From Microcoleus sp. FACHB-672 (GTDB taxonomy: Bacteria; Cyanobacteriota; Cyanobacteriia; Cyanobacteriales; Oscillatoriaceae): 64,000 bases of DNA. Positions 34,431 to 43,505 of this stretch are shown here, piece by piece (positions within the stretch are counted from its first letter, which is position 1; every line of letters begins with the position of its first letter). The stretch lies in contig NZ_JACJOU010000019.1 of the NCBI RefSeq assembly GCF_014695725.1, positions 1 to 64,000 of the forward strand. Reading direction: 5' to 3'. Both the position numbers and the translations under genes were made by a program. The notes under the pieces were generated by a model that was not told the DNA's origin, ran no database searches, and saw only the letters and a program-made list of their open reading frames with translations.

Positions 34431-35510
34431 CTAACGGTAATGAACGACTTCTTCACGTTGAACGACTGGTTTTGATTTGCGGAATAAATTGGCTAACCCG
34501 CCTAAGCCGAGTAAACCGAGTAAACCCCAATTAGATGCACGACTTTTCCGGCGAGTTGTCGCTGCTTCAGTCGCACCATAAGGAGTTGTGGTGGGACTGG
34601 GCGAGACGGTGGTGGTTGTTGTGGTTGTGCTGCGGGTGGTACTTGGCGTTGTGGTTGTGCCTAACCCACTTGGCGTTGTGGTTGTGCTACCCGGCGTTAT
34701 GGTGGTGGTGGTGCTTCTCGGCGTTGTCGTGGTGGTGCTACTGCCGGGACTTGTTGTGCTGCCGGTGCCGGTGCTTCCCGGAGAGGTGGTGGTGCCTAAG
34801 CCGCCGGGAGTTGTGGTGGTATCTGTGCCTAAACCGCTTGGCGTTGTGCTGTTGTCAATGCCGCTGCCCGTGCCTAAACCGCTCGGTGTTGTCGTGTCTA
34901 TATCTGTATCACCGGGAGAAGTGGTGGTGCCTAAGCCGCCGGGAGTTGTGGTGGTATCTGTGCCTAAACCGCTTGGTGTTGTGCTACCGGCTCCTGTATC
35001 ATCGGGCGTGTCGGTGCCTAAGCCGCCCGGAGTTGTGGTGGTGTCTGTGCCTAAGCCGCTCGGCGTTGTGGTGCTGCCGGTGCCATCTGGACTGGTGGTG
35101 GTATCTGTGCCTAAACCGCTCGGTGTCGTCGTGCTGCCGGTGCCGGTGCCATCGAGAGTGCCGGTGTCGGCTCCTGAACCTGTGGGGCTAGTAGAATTGG
35201 TGCCTGTGCTTGCGCCGTCAGTGGTGGTGCCCGCTCCTGAGCGTGTGGGGCTTGTGGTGGTTCCTGTTCCTGAGCCACTGCCGGTTCCTAAACCACTGCC
35301 GGTTCCTGAACCACTGCCGGTTCCTAAACCACTGCCGGTTCCTGAACCACTGCCGGCTCCTGAACCACTGCCGGCTCCTGAACCACTGCCGGCACCCCCG
35401 GCACCCCCACCGCCTGACTGGGCGGAGGAAGGCAAATCTAAAGGCAGACTAGCTACAGCTATAGTAAAAGCACCCGCACAAACAATTTTCAACAAGTTAG
35501 AAGGTTTCAT
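34431..35510 (-). CDS. WGxxGxxG-family exported protein with long low-complexity region
   Basis: 359 residues. Signal peptide (LLKIVCAGAFTIAVASLPLD, cleavage near SSAQS). Residues about 33-315 are almost only Gly, Ser, Thr, Pro, Asp: first SGAGSG/TGSGLG repeats, then TTTPGGLGTD-type units. The C terminus ends NWGLLGLLGLGGLANLFRKS, the tripartite WGxxGxxG sorting-like motif plus basic tail seen in cyanobacterial exported proteins (analogous in layout to PEP-CTERM and GlyGly-CTERM signals). Probably a surface or periplasmic filamentous protein anchored by its tail. Residue bias gives a spurious long frame on the other strand. Confidence 0.8.
   Translation of the reverse strand: MKPSNLLKIVCAGAFTIAVASLPLDLPSSAQSGGGGAGGAGSGSGAGSGSGAGSGSGTGSGLGTGSGSGTGSGLGTGSGSGTGTTTSPTRSGAGTTTDGASTGTNSTSPTGSGADTGTLDGTGTGSTTTPSGLGTDTTTSPDGTGSTTTPSGLGTDTTTTPGGLGTDTPDDTGAGSTTPSGLGTDTTTTPGGLGTTTSPGDTDIDTTTPSGLGTGSGIDNSTTPSGLGTDTTTTPGGLGTTTSPGSTGTGSTTSPGSSTTTTTPRSTTTTITPGSTTTTPSGLGTTTTPSTTRSTTTTTTTVSPSPTTTPYGATEAATTRRKSRASNWGLLGLLGLGGLANLFRKSKPVVQREEVVHYR
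35268..35394. repeat. 18-bp coding tandem repeat (about seven units)
   Basis: The unit CCACTGCCGGTTCCTGAA, with T/C and A/G variants, repeats about seven times inside the WGxxGxxG gene and encodes Gly-Ser-Gly-(Thr/Ala/Leu) runs. Each unit carries a CCGG core. Confidence 0.85.
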
Positions 35511-36180
35511 AATCTACATTCCTCTGGGCTTTAACATTTTTGACCGTTCTGTCTTTCTCAATCCGCTTTGCCTGTTGAAGTAGCTGCTGCATTTAAGCCA
35601 GCTTTTCCAAACATTTTCGACAAGGCTTTTAGGGTGTCACCGGCTTGTAACGGGCGAACTCACGACGAGCCAGGAGAACCGTTCAATCTACAGCCATTTC
35701 ACTGGCAGTCTGTACGGCCCTCGCTGCAAGTTTGATTATTCCCCCTTACGCTATGACTAATGCCTTACTTTCGCCTACAGCCTCTAGGAGGATTTTGCTG
35801 TTCTCAAAATCCGCCCTCCGGTGTATGTATTTTGGTTTTTCCAAAGAATGCTGAGGCTCAGTTAAATCCCCTTCGGGCTTGAGTTTGATAGCTTTTTGTG
35901 AAACTGGATTTCTTGAGGCGCTGTTTGTCTTGAGATTTGCCTCACAAATTACTTTTGTCCTTCATCTTCAGCGTTCAATAAGCACTGATGCTCTCGTCGC
36001 ACTTCTATCGAAGGAAGGAATCCAAGGTTAAGTTAACCTGTAATCAAGATAACTTTTAGTCAGAAAGTCGGCACGCTTGATTTGATGCCGGCGGCACCTG
36101 ACTGTTAACCGGCAGTGCTGCCCAACCGATTCGCAACTGTCTTGCAAAACAATGAAAAATAAATATATCAAACGGCCAGA
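35511..36180. other. Long intergenic region, GC-rich centre, nothing assigned
   Basis: Between two minus-strand genes. Short frames resemble nothing; a minus-strand stretch at 35590-35650 (LQAGDTLKALSKMFGKAG) vaguely recalls a LysM-like or transposon-end fragment but is too short to call. Confidence 0.3.
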
Positions 36181-37911
36181 TTATTTCTCGGCTGCTTTCA
36201 CAATACACTCAGAGCGCAAAATTATAAAACCTTCTTGATTAAAAACAGAACAACGCTCGGCGATGCGGGACAAAGCCGGCACTGCTCCTTGCTGCAATCT
36301 GTTGCTGGCATCAATTGCTACAGGATACTGCCGTCGCCAGCGATTTGCTGTGATATATTCTGGCGTAAATGCGGAGTTATCGAGCAGCCAAAAATCTACT
36401 TTGTACTTTTGAATGAGCTGTTGTGCCGGCGCTAAATTCTGGCTGTACTGAGCCTCAATTAATTCCAGCGTTCGTTCTCGAAATTGGCGATAATAGCCGG
36501 CATGGTAGGGAATCGCATATTCCCGCCCGACTAAAATGGAGCGCCCAGCAAAAGAGGGGATGTTACTGGCTTCTTCCGCAATTGATGCGATCAGGGTGTC
36601 TTTGGGTTGTTGTTGAAAAAACTGATATAAAGCCCTAGCTTGTCCCACCGTATAATCACTTTTTGGGAAGGTTTTAACCAAGCTGGGATAAATTAAAATT
36701 ATCACGCTGATTACGCAAGAAATTAAGCCTAATAATAAAGAGACTTTTGATTTTTTGTTATTTAAAATAGAATTTTTGAGGGTTTGTAAAACTGCCTCTA
36801 AAAGGATAATTAAGGTAATACCGGCGGCAATTGCTAAGACAATTCGCAGGCTATGTTGAGTGTAACGGCTGGGGAGATGAAGTTTGAATAAAACAGCATG
36901 AGCCGCCAAAAACATGGCAAGGGAAGCCAAAAGAATTTGAGGTAAAACGGTGACGCCGGCACGCAATTCTTTGAGTAAAGGAAAGCGAGACGGATAGCGC
37001 AGCAAAACTGGCAGCAAAACCGCACTCCAGATGGGAATCGGCAAGCGGGATGGCAAGATGCCGCTACCTCGCCCATCCAGCCAAAAGTTTAAAGGATCGT
37101 CGTGAAAAAAAGGTGTGCGCCCTTTGGGTAAGAATTCAGGCAGTATTCTTGCTTCTGCTGGGGTGATTACAGGGCCATATTCACTAGCACTTAAAGCGTA
37201 AGGCAACATAATCAAAAAAGCAATGGCTAATCCAACTGCACAAAACCAATATTCTTTGCGATCTTGAAGGAGTTGAATACGTCCTTTTGAAAAGTGAATA
37301 AGTTGCAGAATTAAGAGACCTGCACAGATGAATACATACTGGGGATAAAATAATCCTAAAAGGGAAATAGCGATGCCGGTGCCTATGAATGATCGGCGTA
37401 GTAAATAATATAAGAATCCTACAAATAGGGGATAAACAAAGGCTCTTGGGGTTGCGGAAATTAAGTCATCTTTCATCCACAAGCTTTGATTGAGCAGCAA
37501 TGAGGAAAGAAAGCTGGCTGCCGGTATAGGCAAAATTTGCAGGGTACAGGCGAAACAGTAGCCGATGGTGATTAATCCTAGTACCATTGGCAGGAGTTTA
37601 TGCAGCAGCATGGGTTCGATACCGGCTGCGTTTATCAGTTGATAAAGGGTGGTATATCCCCAAGGTGCAACTGATTGAAAGTAGTTGGCGATTAAATCAT
37701 TAGGAAATAGTTCTGGATCGCTAAAGCGTTGCATCCAAAATACGTGCTGTCTGGCATCATCTTGCACGACATAATCGCCGCTAAAGGCTTGTTGCAGTGC
37801 GAGAAGTGCGTAAATACATGAAAAGGTTAGGCTTAAGCTGAACCAGAATATGAGTTGAGATCGGGAGGTTTTGGTTTGGGTTAGAAGTTTATGGAGGTGG
37901 GTGATGAGCAT
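36181..37911 (-). CDS. Polytopic membrane protein, probable GT-C glycosyltransferase, paralogue 3
   Basis: 576 residues with about ten or more hydrophobic segments. After the first transmembrane helix (FWFSLSLTFSCIYALLALQQ) comes the loop VVQDDARQHVFWMQRF with adjacent D51-D52, the place where GT-C enzymes carry their catalytic acidic pair, then DPELFPNDLIANYF. The C-terminal soluble part has FFQQQPKDTLIASIAEE and REYAIPYHAGYYRQFRERTL, near-identical in the paralogues at 39705 and 41512. I do not know a named family; GT-C membership is inferred from the topology, the acidic pair and the neighbours. No sign of decay. Confidence 0.65.
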   Translation of the reverse strand: MLITHLHKLLTQTKTSRSQLIFWFSLSLTFSCIYALLALQQAFSGDYVVQDDARQHVFWMQRFSDPELFPNDLIANYFQSVAPWGYTTLYQLINAAGIEPMLLHKLLPMVLGLITIGYCFACTLQILPIPAASFLSSLLLNQSLWMKDDLISATPRAFVYPLFVGFLYYLLRRSFIGTGIAISLLGLFYPQYVFICAGLLILQLIHFSKGRIQLLQDRKEYWFCAVGLAIAFLIMLPYALSASEYGPVITPAEARILPEFLPKGRTPFFHDDPLNFWLDGRGSGILPSRLPIPIWSAVLLPVLLRYPSRFPLLKELRAGVTVLPQILLASLAMFLAAHAVLFKLHLPSRYTQHSLRIVLAIAAGITLIILLEAVLQTLKNSILNNKKSKVSLLLGLISCVISVIILIYPSLVKTFPKSDYTVGQARALYQFFQQQPKDTLIASIAEEASNIPSFAGRSILVGREYAIPYHAGYYRQFRERTLELIEAQYSQNLAPAQQLIQKYKVDFWLLDNSAFTPEYITANRWRRQYPVAIDASNRLQQGAVPALSRIAERCSVFNQEGFIILRSECIVKAAEK

Positions 37912-37932
37912 GGGGGGTTTGTATTTTATTTT

Positions 37933-37979
37933 TTAACCGCAGATAAATGCAGATGATAGCGCAGCGTGCCGGTAGGTAT
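37933..37979. repeat. Dispersed intergenic repeat, copy 2
   Basis: TTAACCGCAGATAAATGCAG followed by ATGATAGCGCAGCGTGCC. The inverse of this pattern lies at 45474-45545, and a shorter version at 55180-55225. Confidence 0.7.
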
Positions 37980-38020
37980 AGAGGAATGTTTTAAGGTGAT
38001 ATGCAAGGGTTAGATAGGGG

Positions 38021-39640
38021 TTATTTTTTGAGTTTCCACAGCCAGAAATTTTGGTTGTTTAATATTAATTTTGTTTGGCGCTTTTGCTGGGTTTCGATTC
38101 CTTTGATTAAGGTTTGGGAAGGACTGAATACAAATGTATCGCTGAAGCCGGCGGGGATTTTAGGAATTTGAGGTTCAAGGACTAATTGAAGTTTGACTTT
38201 TGGATCGAGAAGGTAGCTAAGAGATAGCATCCGGCAGGTAAAACAATCGCCCAGAATAGGGGAATTATCGCTAATCAGAAGTGGGTTAGGCGTTAGATTA
38301 ACTATTTTGGCAATTTGAGGTAGATATTGGTTTTTGGAGGGGCTTTTGTTCCACCAGAATTGAGATTGAGAACTGAGAGTGCAGGAGAGAATTCCGCTTA
38401 ATGCTAGGGCAATTAGAATCAAGTGCCAAAATTTTTGTTGCCGGGGGTGTCTAGAGGTGGGGAGTTGACTTGCAAGAAGGTAAGCAACGGCGAGTTGAAT
38501 ACCTAAATAATAAGGGATTAGATATCGAGCGGTGGTAGATCGCAGTCCTCCTAAAATTAAATCGGGTAGGATTAAAGCGAGTGCCGGCACTCCCATTAAT
38601 ATTAGAATAAATAACCAGACTTTTTGGGGGGTATGCCGGCATAAAAAATAAATTGAATAGGCAATTATCAATAATATAGCGATACTGGGAGGGTTTAAGG
38701 ATTTATAGCCGGTATTTAGATCGAAAAAAATATTGCTTGTGTGAACTAGCAACCGTTGTAATAAAAATCCCCAAGCAACTTTTTGATTTGTCCAAGCAGC
38801 GCTAGTCTGAAGCCGGTTTAAATTAGCAACTGTTACCCATAGCCAAGGAGAAAAAGCAAGAATGCCGGCAGATAAAGCGATGAGATAAACTTTAACGGTT
38901 TTATTCCAGCTAAAATGTTCAGTTTTTAAGAAATAAATGCCTTGGGCAATTGTTACAAACCAAGCAAAGAGAAAGGTATAAAGATTAAGTGCTAGAGTGG
39001 CAGCATAAATACCCCAATGTAGTTTAGTTTGACGCCGTATGGCTCGCAATAGTGCGGCACTTGATACTAAAGTGGTAACCGTCCATAAACTGTACTCTCG
39101 TGCTTCTTGTGCGTAGAGAACGTGAAAAGGAGAGACAGCCATGAGTGCAATGGCAATCCAGGCAACTAGGGGCGACTCAAATAATTCTAGGCACAGCCAA
39201 TAAAGAGCAGGAAATACTAACAAGCTAATTAAGGCCGATAAAGTTCTCGGTGTTGCTAAAGAATGACCCAATTGCTGCACCCAATATCGCGCCATTATAT
39301 AATAAAGGGGTGGGTGTTGGGGAGATTCTATGGCTAAAGAATTTAGAGTGTCGGCTAAGCCTTTTTCTGGATTGGGTTGTTGATATTTCTGTAGGCTTGC
39401 AACGCTAATTACTTCGCCGTTGTAGAGTTTTTGGATTGCTTCAGCTTCGGTGTGTCCGGAAATTCGCAAGGATGTGTAAGTTTCATCAATCCAATAAATT
39501 TTTTTATCAATATTGAAAAATCTGAAATAAACTCCAAAAATTACCAAACTTGTAATTAAAAATATTAAACAGGTTTGCTGCAAAGCTCGACTTTGCCCCA
39601 TTTTTCTATTAATTTCTCGCACCCGCTCAAGATAATTCAT
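38021..39640 (-). CDS. PMT/GT39-like membrane glycosyltransferase
   Basis: 539 residues with around ten transmembrane segments. The first loop reads KIYWIDETYTSLRISGHTEA with D52-E53, the catalytic acidic pair of the PMT_2/ArnT group of GT-C enzymes, which move a sugar from a polyprenyl-phosphate donor to lipid, protein or glycan on the outer side of the membrane. ALMAVSPFHVLYAQEAREYS is the equally typical second-loop block (R-E/Y motif). It is set between the paralogous membrane proteins and probably acts in the same pathway. The acceptor is unknown. Confidence 0.82.
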   Translation of the reverse strand: MNYLERVREINRKMGQSRALQQTCLIFLITSLVIFGVYFRFFNIDKKIYWIDETYTSLRISGHTEAEAIQKLYNGEVISVASLQKYQQPNPEKGLADTLNSLAIESPQHPPLYYIMARYWVQQLGHSLATPRTLSALISLLVFPALYWLCLELFESPLVAWIAIALMAVSPFHVLYAQEAREYSLWTVTTLVSSAALLRAIRRQTKLHWGIYAATLALNLYTFLFAWFVTIAQGIYFLKTEHFSWNKTVKVYLIALSAGILAFSPWLWVTVANLNRLQTSAAWTNQKVAWGFLLQRLLVHTSNIFFDLNTGYKSLNPPSIAILLIIAYSIYFLCRHTPQKVWLFILILMGVPALALILPDLILGGLRSTTARYLIPYYLGIQLAVAYLLASQLPTSRHPRQQKFWHLILIALALSGILSCTLSSQSQFWWNKSPSKNQYLPQIAKIVNLTPNPLLISDNSPILGDCFTCRMLSLSYLLDPKVKLQLVLEPQIPKIPAGFSDTFVFSPSQTLIKGIETQQKRQTKLILNNQNFWLWKLKK

Positions 39641-39704
39641 TCAATTGTTTTTATTTAGGGTTTCCGGCTTCAATTTTTTTTGCCTAGAATTTCTAGCTTT
39701 ACTT

Positions 39705-41471
39705 TTATTTAGCTTTTAAAAGACAGTCTGAACTCAGGACAATTAAGTTTTTTCTGTCGAATACAGAACATTGCTGTAGAAGATTTTCTAAAACCGACTT
39801 TCTTTTATCCTTCATTTTTTCAATCGCCTCGTCGGCTGCCGGCTGGTATTGCATTACCCATTTATTTTTTGCTACATAATTTGGTTTATAAGCATTTTTA
39901 TCTAGCAACCAAAAATCTACACCCGATGTCTGAATGAAATTTTTAACCTCTGCTAAATCTAAGCTGTATTGAGCGCGAATCAAATCGAGTACTCTCTGGC
40001 GAAATTGCCGATAGTAACCTAAATGATAGGGAATGGCATATTGATTACCGATCCAAATAGATCGCTGAGCAAATGTGGGTATCCTGTCAATTTCGTCGGC
40101 TAAAGATGCAATGACAATGTCTTTGGGTTGTTGTTGAAAAAATTCATAGAGTGCCGGCATTTGACCTGTCTTATACGCAGTCCTGGGAAAGTAAGGAACA
40201 AAATTAGGATAAAATAGTAAAATTAAAATTACGGAAAGAAACGGAAAAAGAAACAAAGCGTTTTTTTGAGAATTTGAGGGTTTACCTGTCGCCTTTCTCA
40301 ACAGCGCATCTAATATTACAGTTATAGCGATGCCGGCTGACATTGCCATCACAATTCGCAAGCTATGCTGAGTATATCGGCTGGGAAGATGAAGTTTAAA
40401 CAAGACAGCATGAGCGGCAATAAACATCGCCAGGGAAGCTAAGCCGACTTGAGGCAGTAAAAAGATGCCTGTTTTTAGCTGTTTAATTAAAGGAAACTGG
40501 ACGGGAAATTTTGCCAACACCGGCAGCGATAATCCCACCGCAAACATTACGGGAAAATACTTAAATGGCAACCAACTCCACTCTAAGGGAAAGAAGCCGC
40601 TGCGCTGTGCATAGAGCCAAAATTTCCAAGAGTTGGAGAGGAAAAAATCACTTCTTCCTTTGGACGAAAATTCTAGCATTTTCATCGCTTCAGCACTTGT
40701 AATAATCGGGCCAAATTCTGAAGTTTTTAAGGCATAAGGTAACATCACGAGCAAAGCCACAGCCAAACCAACCCCACAGAATAAATAATCGCCTTGATCT
40801 TGAGAAAAATAAGGATGCCAAATACGAAACTTTGCGTCTTTTCTCCATTTCAGCCATTGCAAAATTAGGATGCCGGCGCAGAGAAACACAGACTGCGGGT
40901 AAAATAATCCTAATAAGACGATTGTTACACCTGTCGGCAGCAATGAGCGCCGCAACAAATAGTACAAAAAAGCTGTAAATAATGGGTAGAAAAAAGCCCT
41001 TGGCGTGGCAGATGCTAAATCATCTTTCATCCAGAGATTTTGATTGAGCAATAGCGAAGCAACAAATCCAGAAAACGGCACCGGCAGGATTTGCAGCACA
41101 CAGCTAAAGCAGTAGCCGGTGGTGATTAATCCCAGTACAATGGGTAAAAATTTATTCAGCAGTAGCGGATTAATTCCTAACTGTGCAAATAGCTGATACA
41201 AAGCTGTGTAGCCGGCAGGCGCAACTGATTGAAAATAATCTGTTATTAGATCGTTGGGAAATAATTGTGGATCTAGAAACCGCTGCATCCAAAATACGTG
41301 CTGCCGCGCATCATCTTGCACAACATACTCACTGCTAAACGCTTGCTGTAGCCCTAAAAATCCATAAAACGTTGCAAAAGTCAAGCTTAAAGAAAACCAA
41401 AAAATCCACTGAGATTTTGTAGGCTTAGTGTTTGGGGCGGTGAAAAAATTGTGCAGATGCGCGATTAGCAT
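39705..41471 (-). CDS. Polytopic membrane protein, probable GT-C glycosyltransferase, paralogue 2
   Basis: 588 residues, same architecture as 36181-37911 and 41512-43314: FWFSLSLTFATFYGFLGLQQ, then VVQDDARQHVFWMQRFLDPQ with D53-D54, NQNLWMKDDLASATPRAFFY, VLFKLHLPSRYTQHSLRIVM and a C-terminal FFQQQPKDIVIASLADE...NQYAIPYHLGYYRQF. It ends 40 bases before the next gene's start region on the minus strand, so the cluster may be cotranscribed. Differences from its sisters are concentrated in the middle membrane segments and the extreme C terminus. Confidence 0.65.
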   Translation of the reverse strand: MLIAHLHNFFTAPNTKPTKSQWIFWFSLSLTFATFYGFLGLQQAFSSEYVVQDDARQHVFWMQRFLDPQLFPNDLITDYFQSVAPAGYTALYQLFAQLGINPLLLNKFLPIVLGLITTGYCFSCVLQILPVPFSGFVASLLLNQNLWMKDDLASATPRAFFYPLFTAFLYYLLRRSLLPTGVTIVLLGLFYPQSVFLCAGILILQWLKWRKDAKFRIWHPYFSQDQGDYLFCGVGLAVALLVMLPYALKTSEFGPIITSAEAMKMLEFSSKGRSDFFLSNSWKFWLYAQRSGFFPLEWSWLPFKYFPVMFAVGLSLPVLAKFPVQFPLIKQLKTGIFLLPQVGLASLAMFIAAHAVLFKLHLPSRYTQHSLRIVMAMSAGIAITVILDALLRKATGKPSNSQKNALFLFPFLSVILILLFYPNFVPYFPRTAYKTGQMPALYEFFQQQPKDIVIASLADEIDRIPTFAQRSIWIGNQYAIPYHLGYYRQFRQRVLDLIRAQYSLDLAEVKNFIQTSGVDFWLLDKNAYKPNYVAKNKWVMQYQPAADEAIEKMKDKRKSVLENLLQQCSVFDRKNLIVLSSDCLLKAK

Positions 41472-41511
41472 GGCGAAAAAGAAAACCTTAAGAAGTCAAA
41501 GTTGTCAAGTT

Positions 41512-43314
41512 TTAATTCTTAATTGAATTGACAATACATTCTGCCTGGAGAACAACCAATCCTTGAGTTTGCAAAACGCTGCAGCGCTCCGTCACACCGG
41601 CTAAAGCTGGAACCGCACCTTGCTGCACTCTCGCTTTTGCTTCTAAATATGCCGGCTCATACTGTTTAATCCAAATACTGGTATGGGAATCATCATCATC
41701 TAAAAAAGCAAAATATTCCGGTTTCAGTGCTTTCGCATCTATGAGCCAAAAATCTATCCCATACTTTTCTATAAAGCTTTGCACTTGCTTAAGATCGGGA
41801 CTATACTGAGCGCGGATTAAATCGCTCGTGCGCTGCCGAATTTCAGCATAGTAACGAGTATGGTAAGGAATTGCGTATTCCCGTGCTGTTAAGACTGAGC
41901 GTTTGGTAAATGTGGGAATATTACTGGTTTCTCCTGTTAAAGACGCGATAGTAATATCTTTGGGTTGTTGTTGAAAAAATTGATAGAGTTCGGGAATTTT
42001 TCCCACTTCATAACCGGCTCTAGGAAATTTTTTTAAAGAACTTGGGTAGAGAATGAAGGTAGTCCCTAATAGTACAGTTAAACTCAGTGCTAATAGAGGA
42101 GGGAGGAATGGGAAACGATGAAGTGAAAATTTACTCTGCTTTTCTCTCTTCCCTTGTGCCCAAGAAAAAAGAGCATCTAATAAAACCGTAACTGCAATGC
42201 CGGCTGAAAGTGCCATTAACATTCGCAGGTTATGTTGCGTATACCGGCTAGGAAGATAAAGCTTAAACAGCAAGGCATGGGAAGCAAAAAACCAAAACGT
42301 AGAAACCAGTAAGATTTGGGGTAATATTGCAATGCCTTTCGTAATTTGGGTTGTCAGGGGAAAGCGGGAAGGAAATTTTAACAGAACCGACAATAATAAC
42401 CCCAAACCGCAAAATATCAGAAAATAACTGTGGGGTAATTTCTGCCATTCTCTTGGAAAAAAGCCGCTGCGATCTCCCCATAACCAAAACTTCGAGAAAT
42501 GCTCACGGAAAAAATCGCTCCGTCCCTCTTTGGAAAACTCTAACATTGTTCGGGCTTGAGCGCCGGTGACGACAGGGCCAAATTCTGAGGCTTCTAAGAC
42601 GTAAGGTAACATCATCACCAGCGCCACCCCCAAGCCGGCAGCAACCAACCCAAAATCGCGCCGATTTTTACATAGACGGGGACGCCAGCCTTCCCAACGC
42701 ACTAACTGCAAGATGAGTACACCGGCTGAAATCAGCACGCATTGCGGGTAAAACAACCCTTGCAGGGCGATCACTGCGAGGCAGGGAAAAACTGATCGCC
42801 GCATTAAATAGTATAAAAATGCCAGAAATAGCGGATACAGAAACGCCCTGGGGGTGGCTGAGGCGATGTCATCCTTCATCCAGAGATTTTGATTCAGCAG
42901 CAGCGTGGCGATAAACCCAGCCGCCGGCACCGGCAAGATTTCCATCACACAGGCAAAACAGTAGCCGGTGGTGAGCAATACCAGCCCGAATGGCAAGATT
43001 TTACTGAAAAATAGGGGATCGACGCCGAGGGTGGCAAACAGCCGGTAGAACGCAGTATATCCAGGGGGCGCAGAGGATTGATAGTAATTGGCAATCCAAT
43101 CATTCGGGAATAACTGTGGATCGATGAAGCGCTGCATCCAAAATACGTGCTGCACAGCATCGTCTTGCACGACGTACTCGCTGCCAAAGGCTTGCTGTAG
43201 CCCCAAAAAGCTGTAAATCACCGCAAAAGTTAGGCTTAACGTCAACCAAAACACTAATGGCGATGATGATTTGCCAAGCGGGGCGCTTAAAAATCTGTGC
43301 AAATGCGATATCAT
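41512..43314 (-). CDS. Polytopic membrane protein, probable GT-C glycosyltransferase, paralogue 1
   Basis: 600 residues; first of the three paralogues in transcription order. FWLTLSLTFAVIYSFLGLQQ is followed by VVQDDAVQHVFWMQRFIDPQ (D51-D52), NQNLWMKDDIASATPRAFLY, LLFKLYLPSRYTQHNLRMLM and FFQQQPKDITIASLTGE, REYAIPYHTRYYAEIRQRTS. A Asp-rich insertion (FLDDDDSHTS) before the C terminus is unique to this copy. The LPSRYTQH-L-R block, shared by all three, is a good family marker. Divergent from the GT2 gene at 43506. Confidence 0.65.
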   Translation of the reverse strand: MISHLHRFLSAPLGKSSSPLVFWLTLSLTFAVIYSFLGLQQAFGSEYVVQDDAVQHVFWMQRFIDPQLFPNDWIANYYQSSAPPGYTAFYRLFATLGVDPLFFSKILPFGLVLLTTGYCFACVMEILPVPAAGFIATLLLNQNLWMKDDIASATPRAFLYPLFLAFLYYLMRRSVFPCLAVIALQGLFYPQCVLISAGVLILQLVRWEGWRPRLCKNRRDFGLVAAGLGVALVMMLPYVLEASEFGPVVTGAQARTMLEFSKEGRSDFFREHFSKFWLWGDRSGFFPREWQKLPHSYFLIFCGLGLLLSVLLKFPSRFPLTTQITKGIAILPQILLVSTFWFFASHALLFKLYLPSRYTQHNLRMLMALSAGIAVTVLLDALFSWAQGKREKQSKFSLHRFPFLPPLLALSLTVLLGTTFILYPSSLKKFPRAGYEVGKIPELYQFFQQQPKDITIASLTGETSNIPTFTKRSVLTAREYAIPYHTRYYAEIRQRTSDLIRAQYSPDLKQVQSFIEKYGIDFWLIDAKALKPEYFAFLDDDDSHTSIWIKQYEPAYLEAKARVQQGAVPALAGVTERCSVLQTQGLVVLQAECIVNSIKN

Positions 43315-43505
43315 ATCAATTTTGAATTTTGAATGCGTGGATTTGAAATTGATTAATCAAGCTTATTGAGGTATTCTAAGTTATTTAATTCATGCAAATT
43401 TATAACAAATTCAGATGAAAGCAGTCAGACAGACGGATGAAAGGCTCAAATCAGAATAGTATATGGGGTGGTGGAATAAATGTAAGCAGGAGTGGAAGAT
43501 AAGTC

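Noticed and set aside
34588-35583. Long open plus-strand frame (331 codons, Val/Pro-rich) opposite the WGxxGxxG gene
   Set aside because: It is produced by the Gly/Thr codon repeats of the minus-strand gene, which has a signal peptide and a known C-terminal motif; the plus frame has neither.
35590-35650. Possible LysM or transposon-end fragment on the minus strand
   Set aside because: About 20 residues only, no supporting neighbours.
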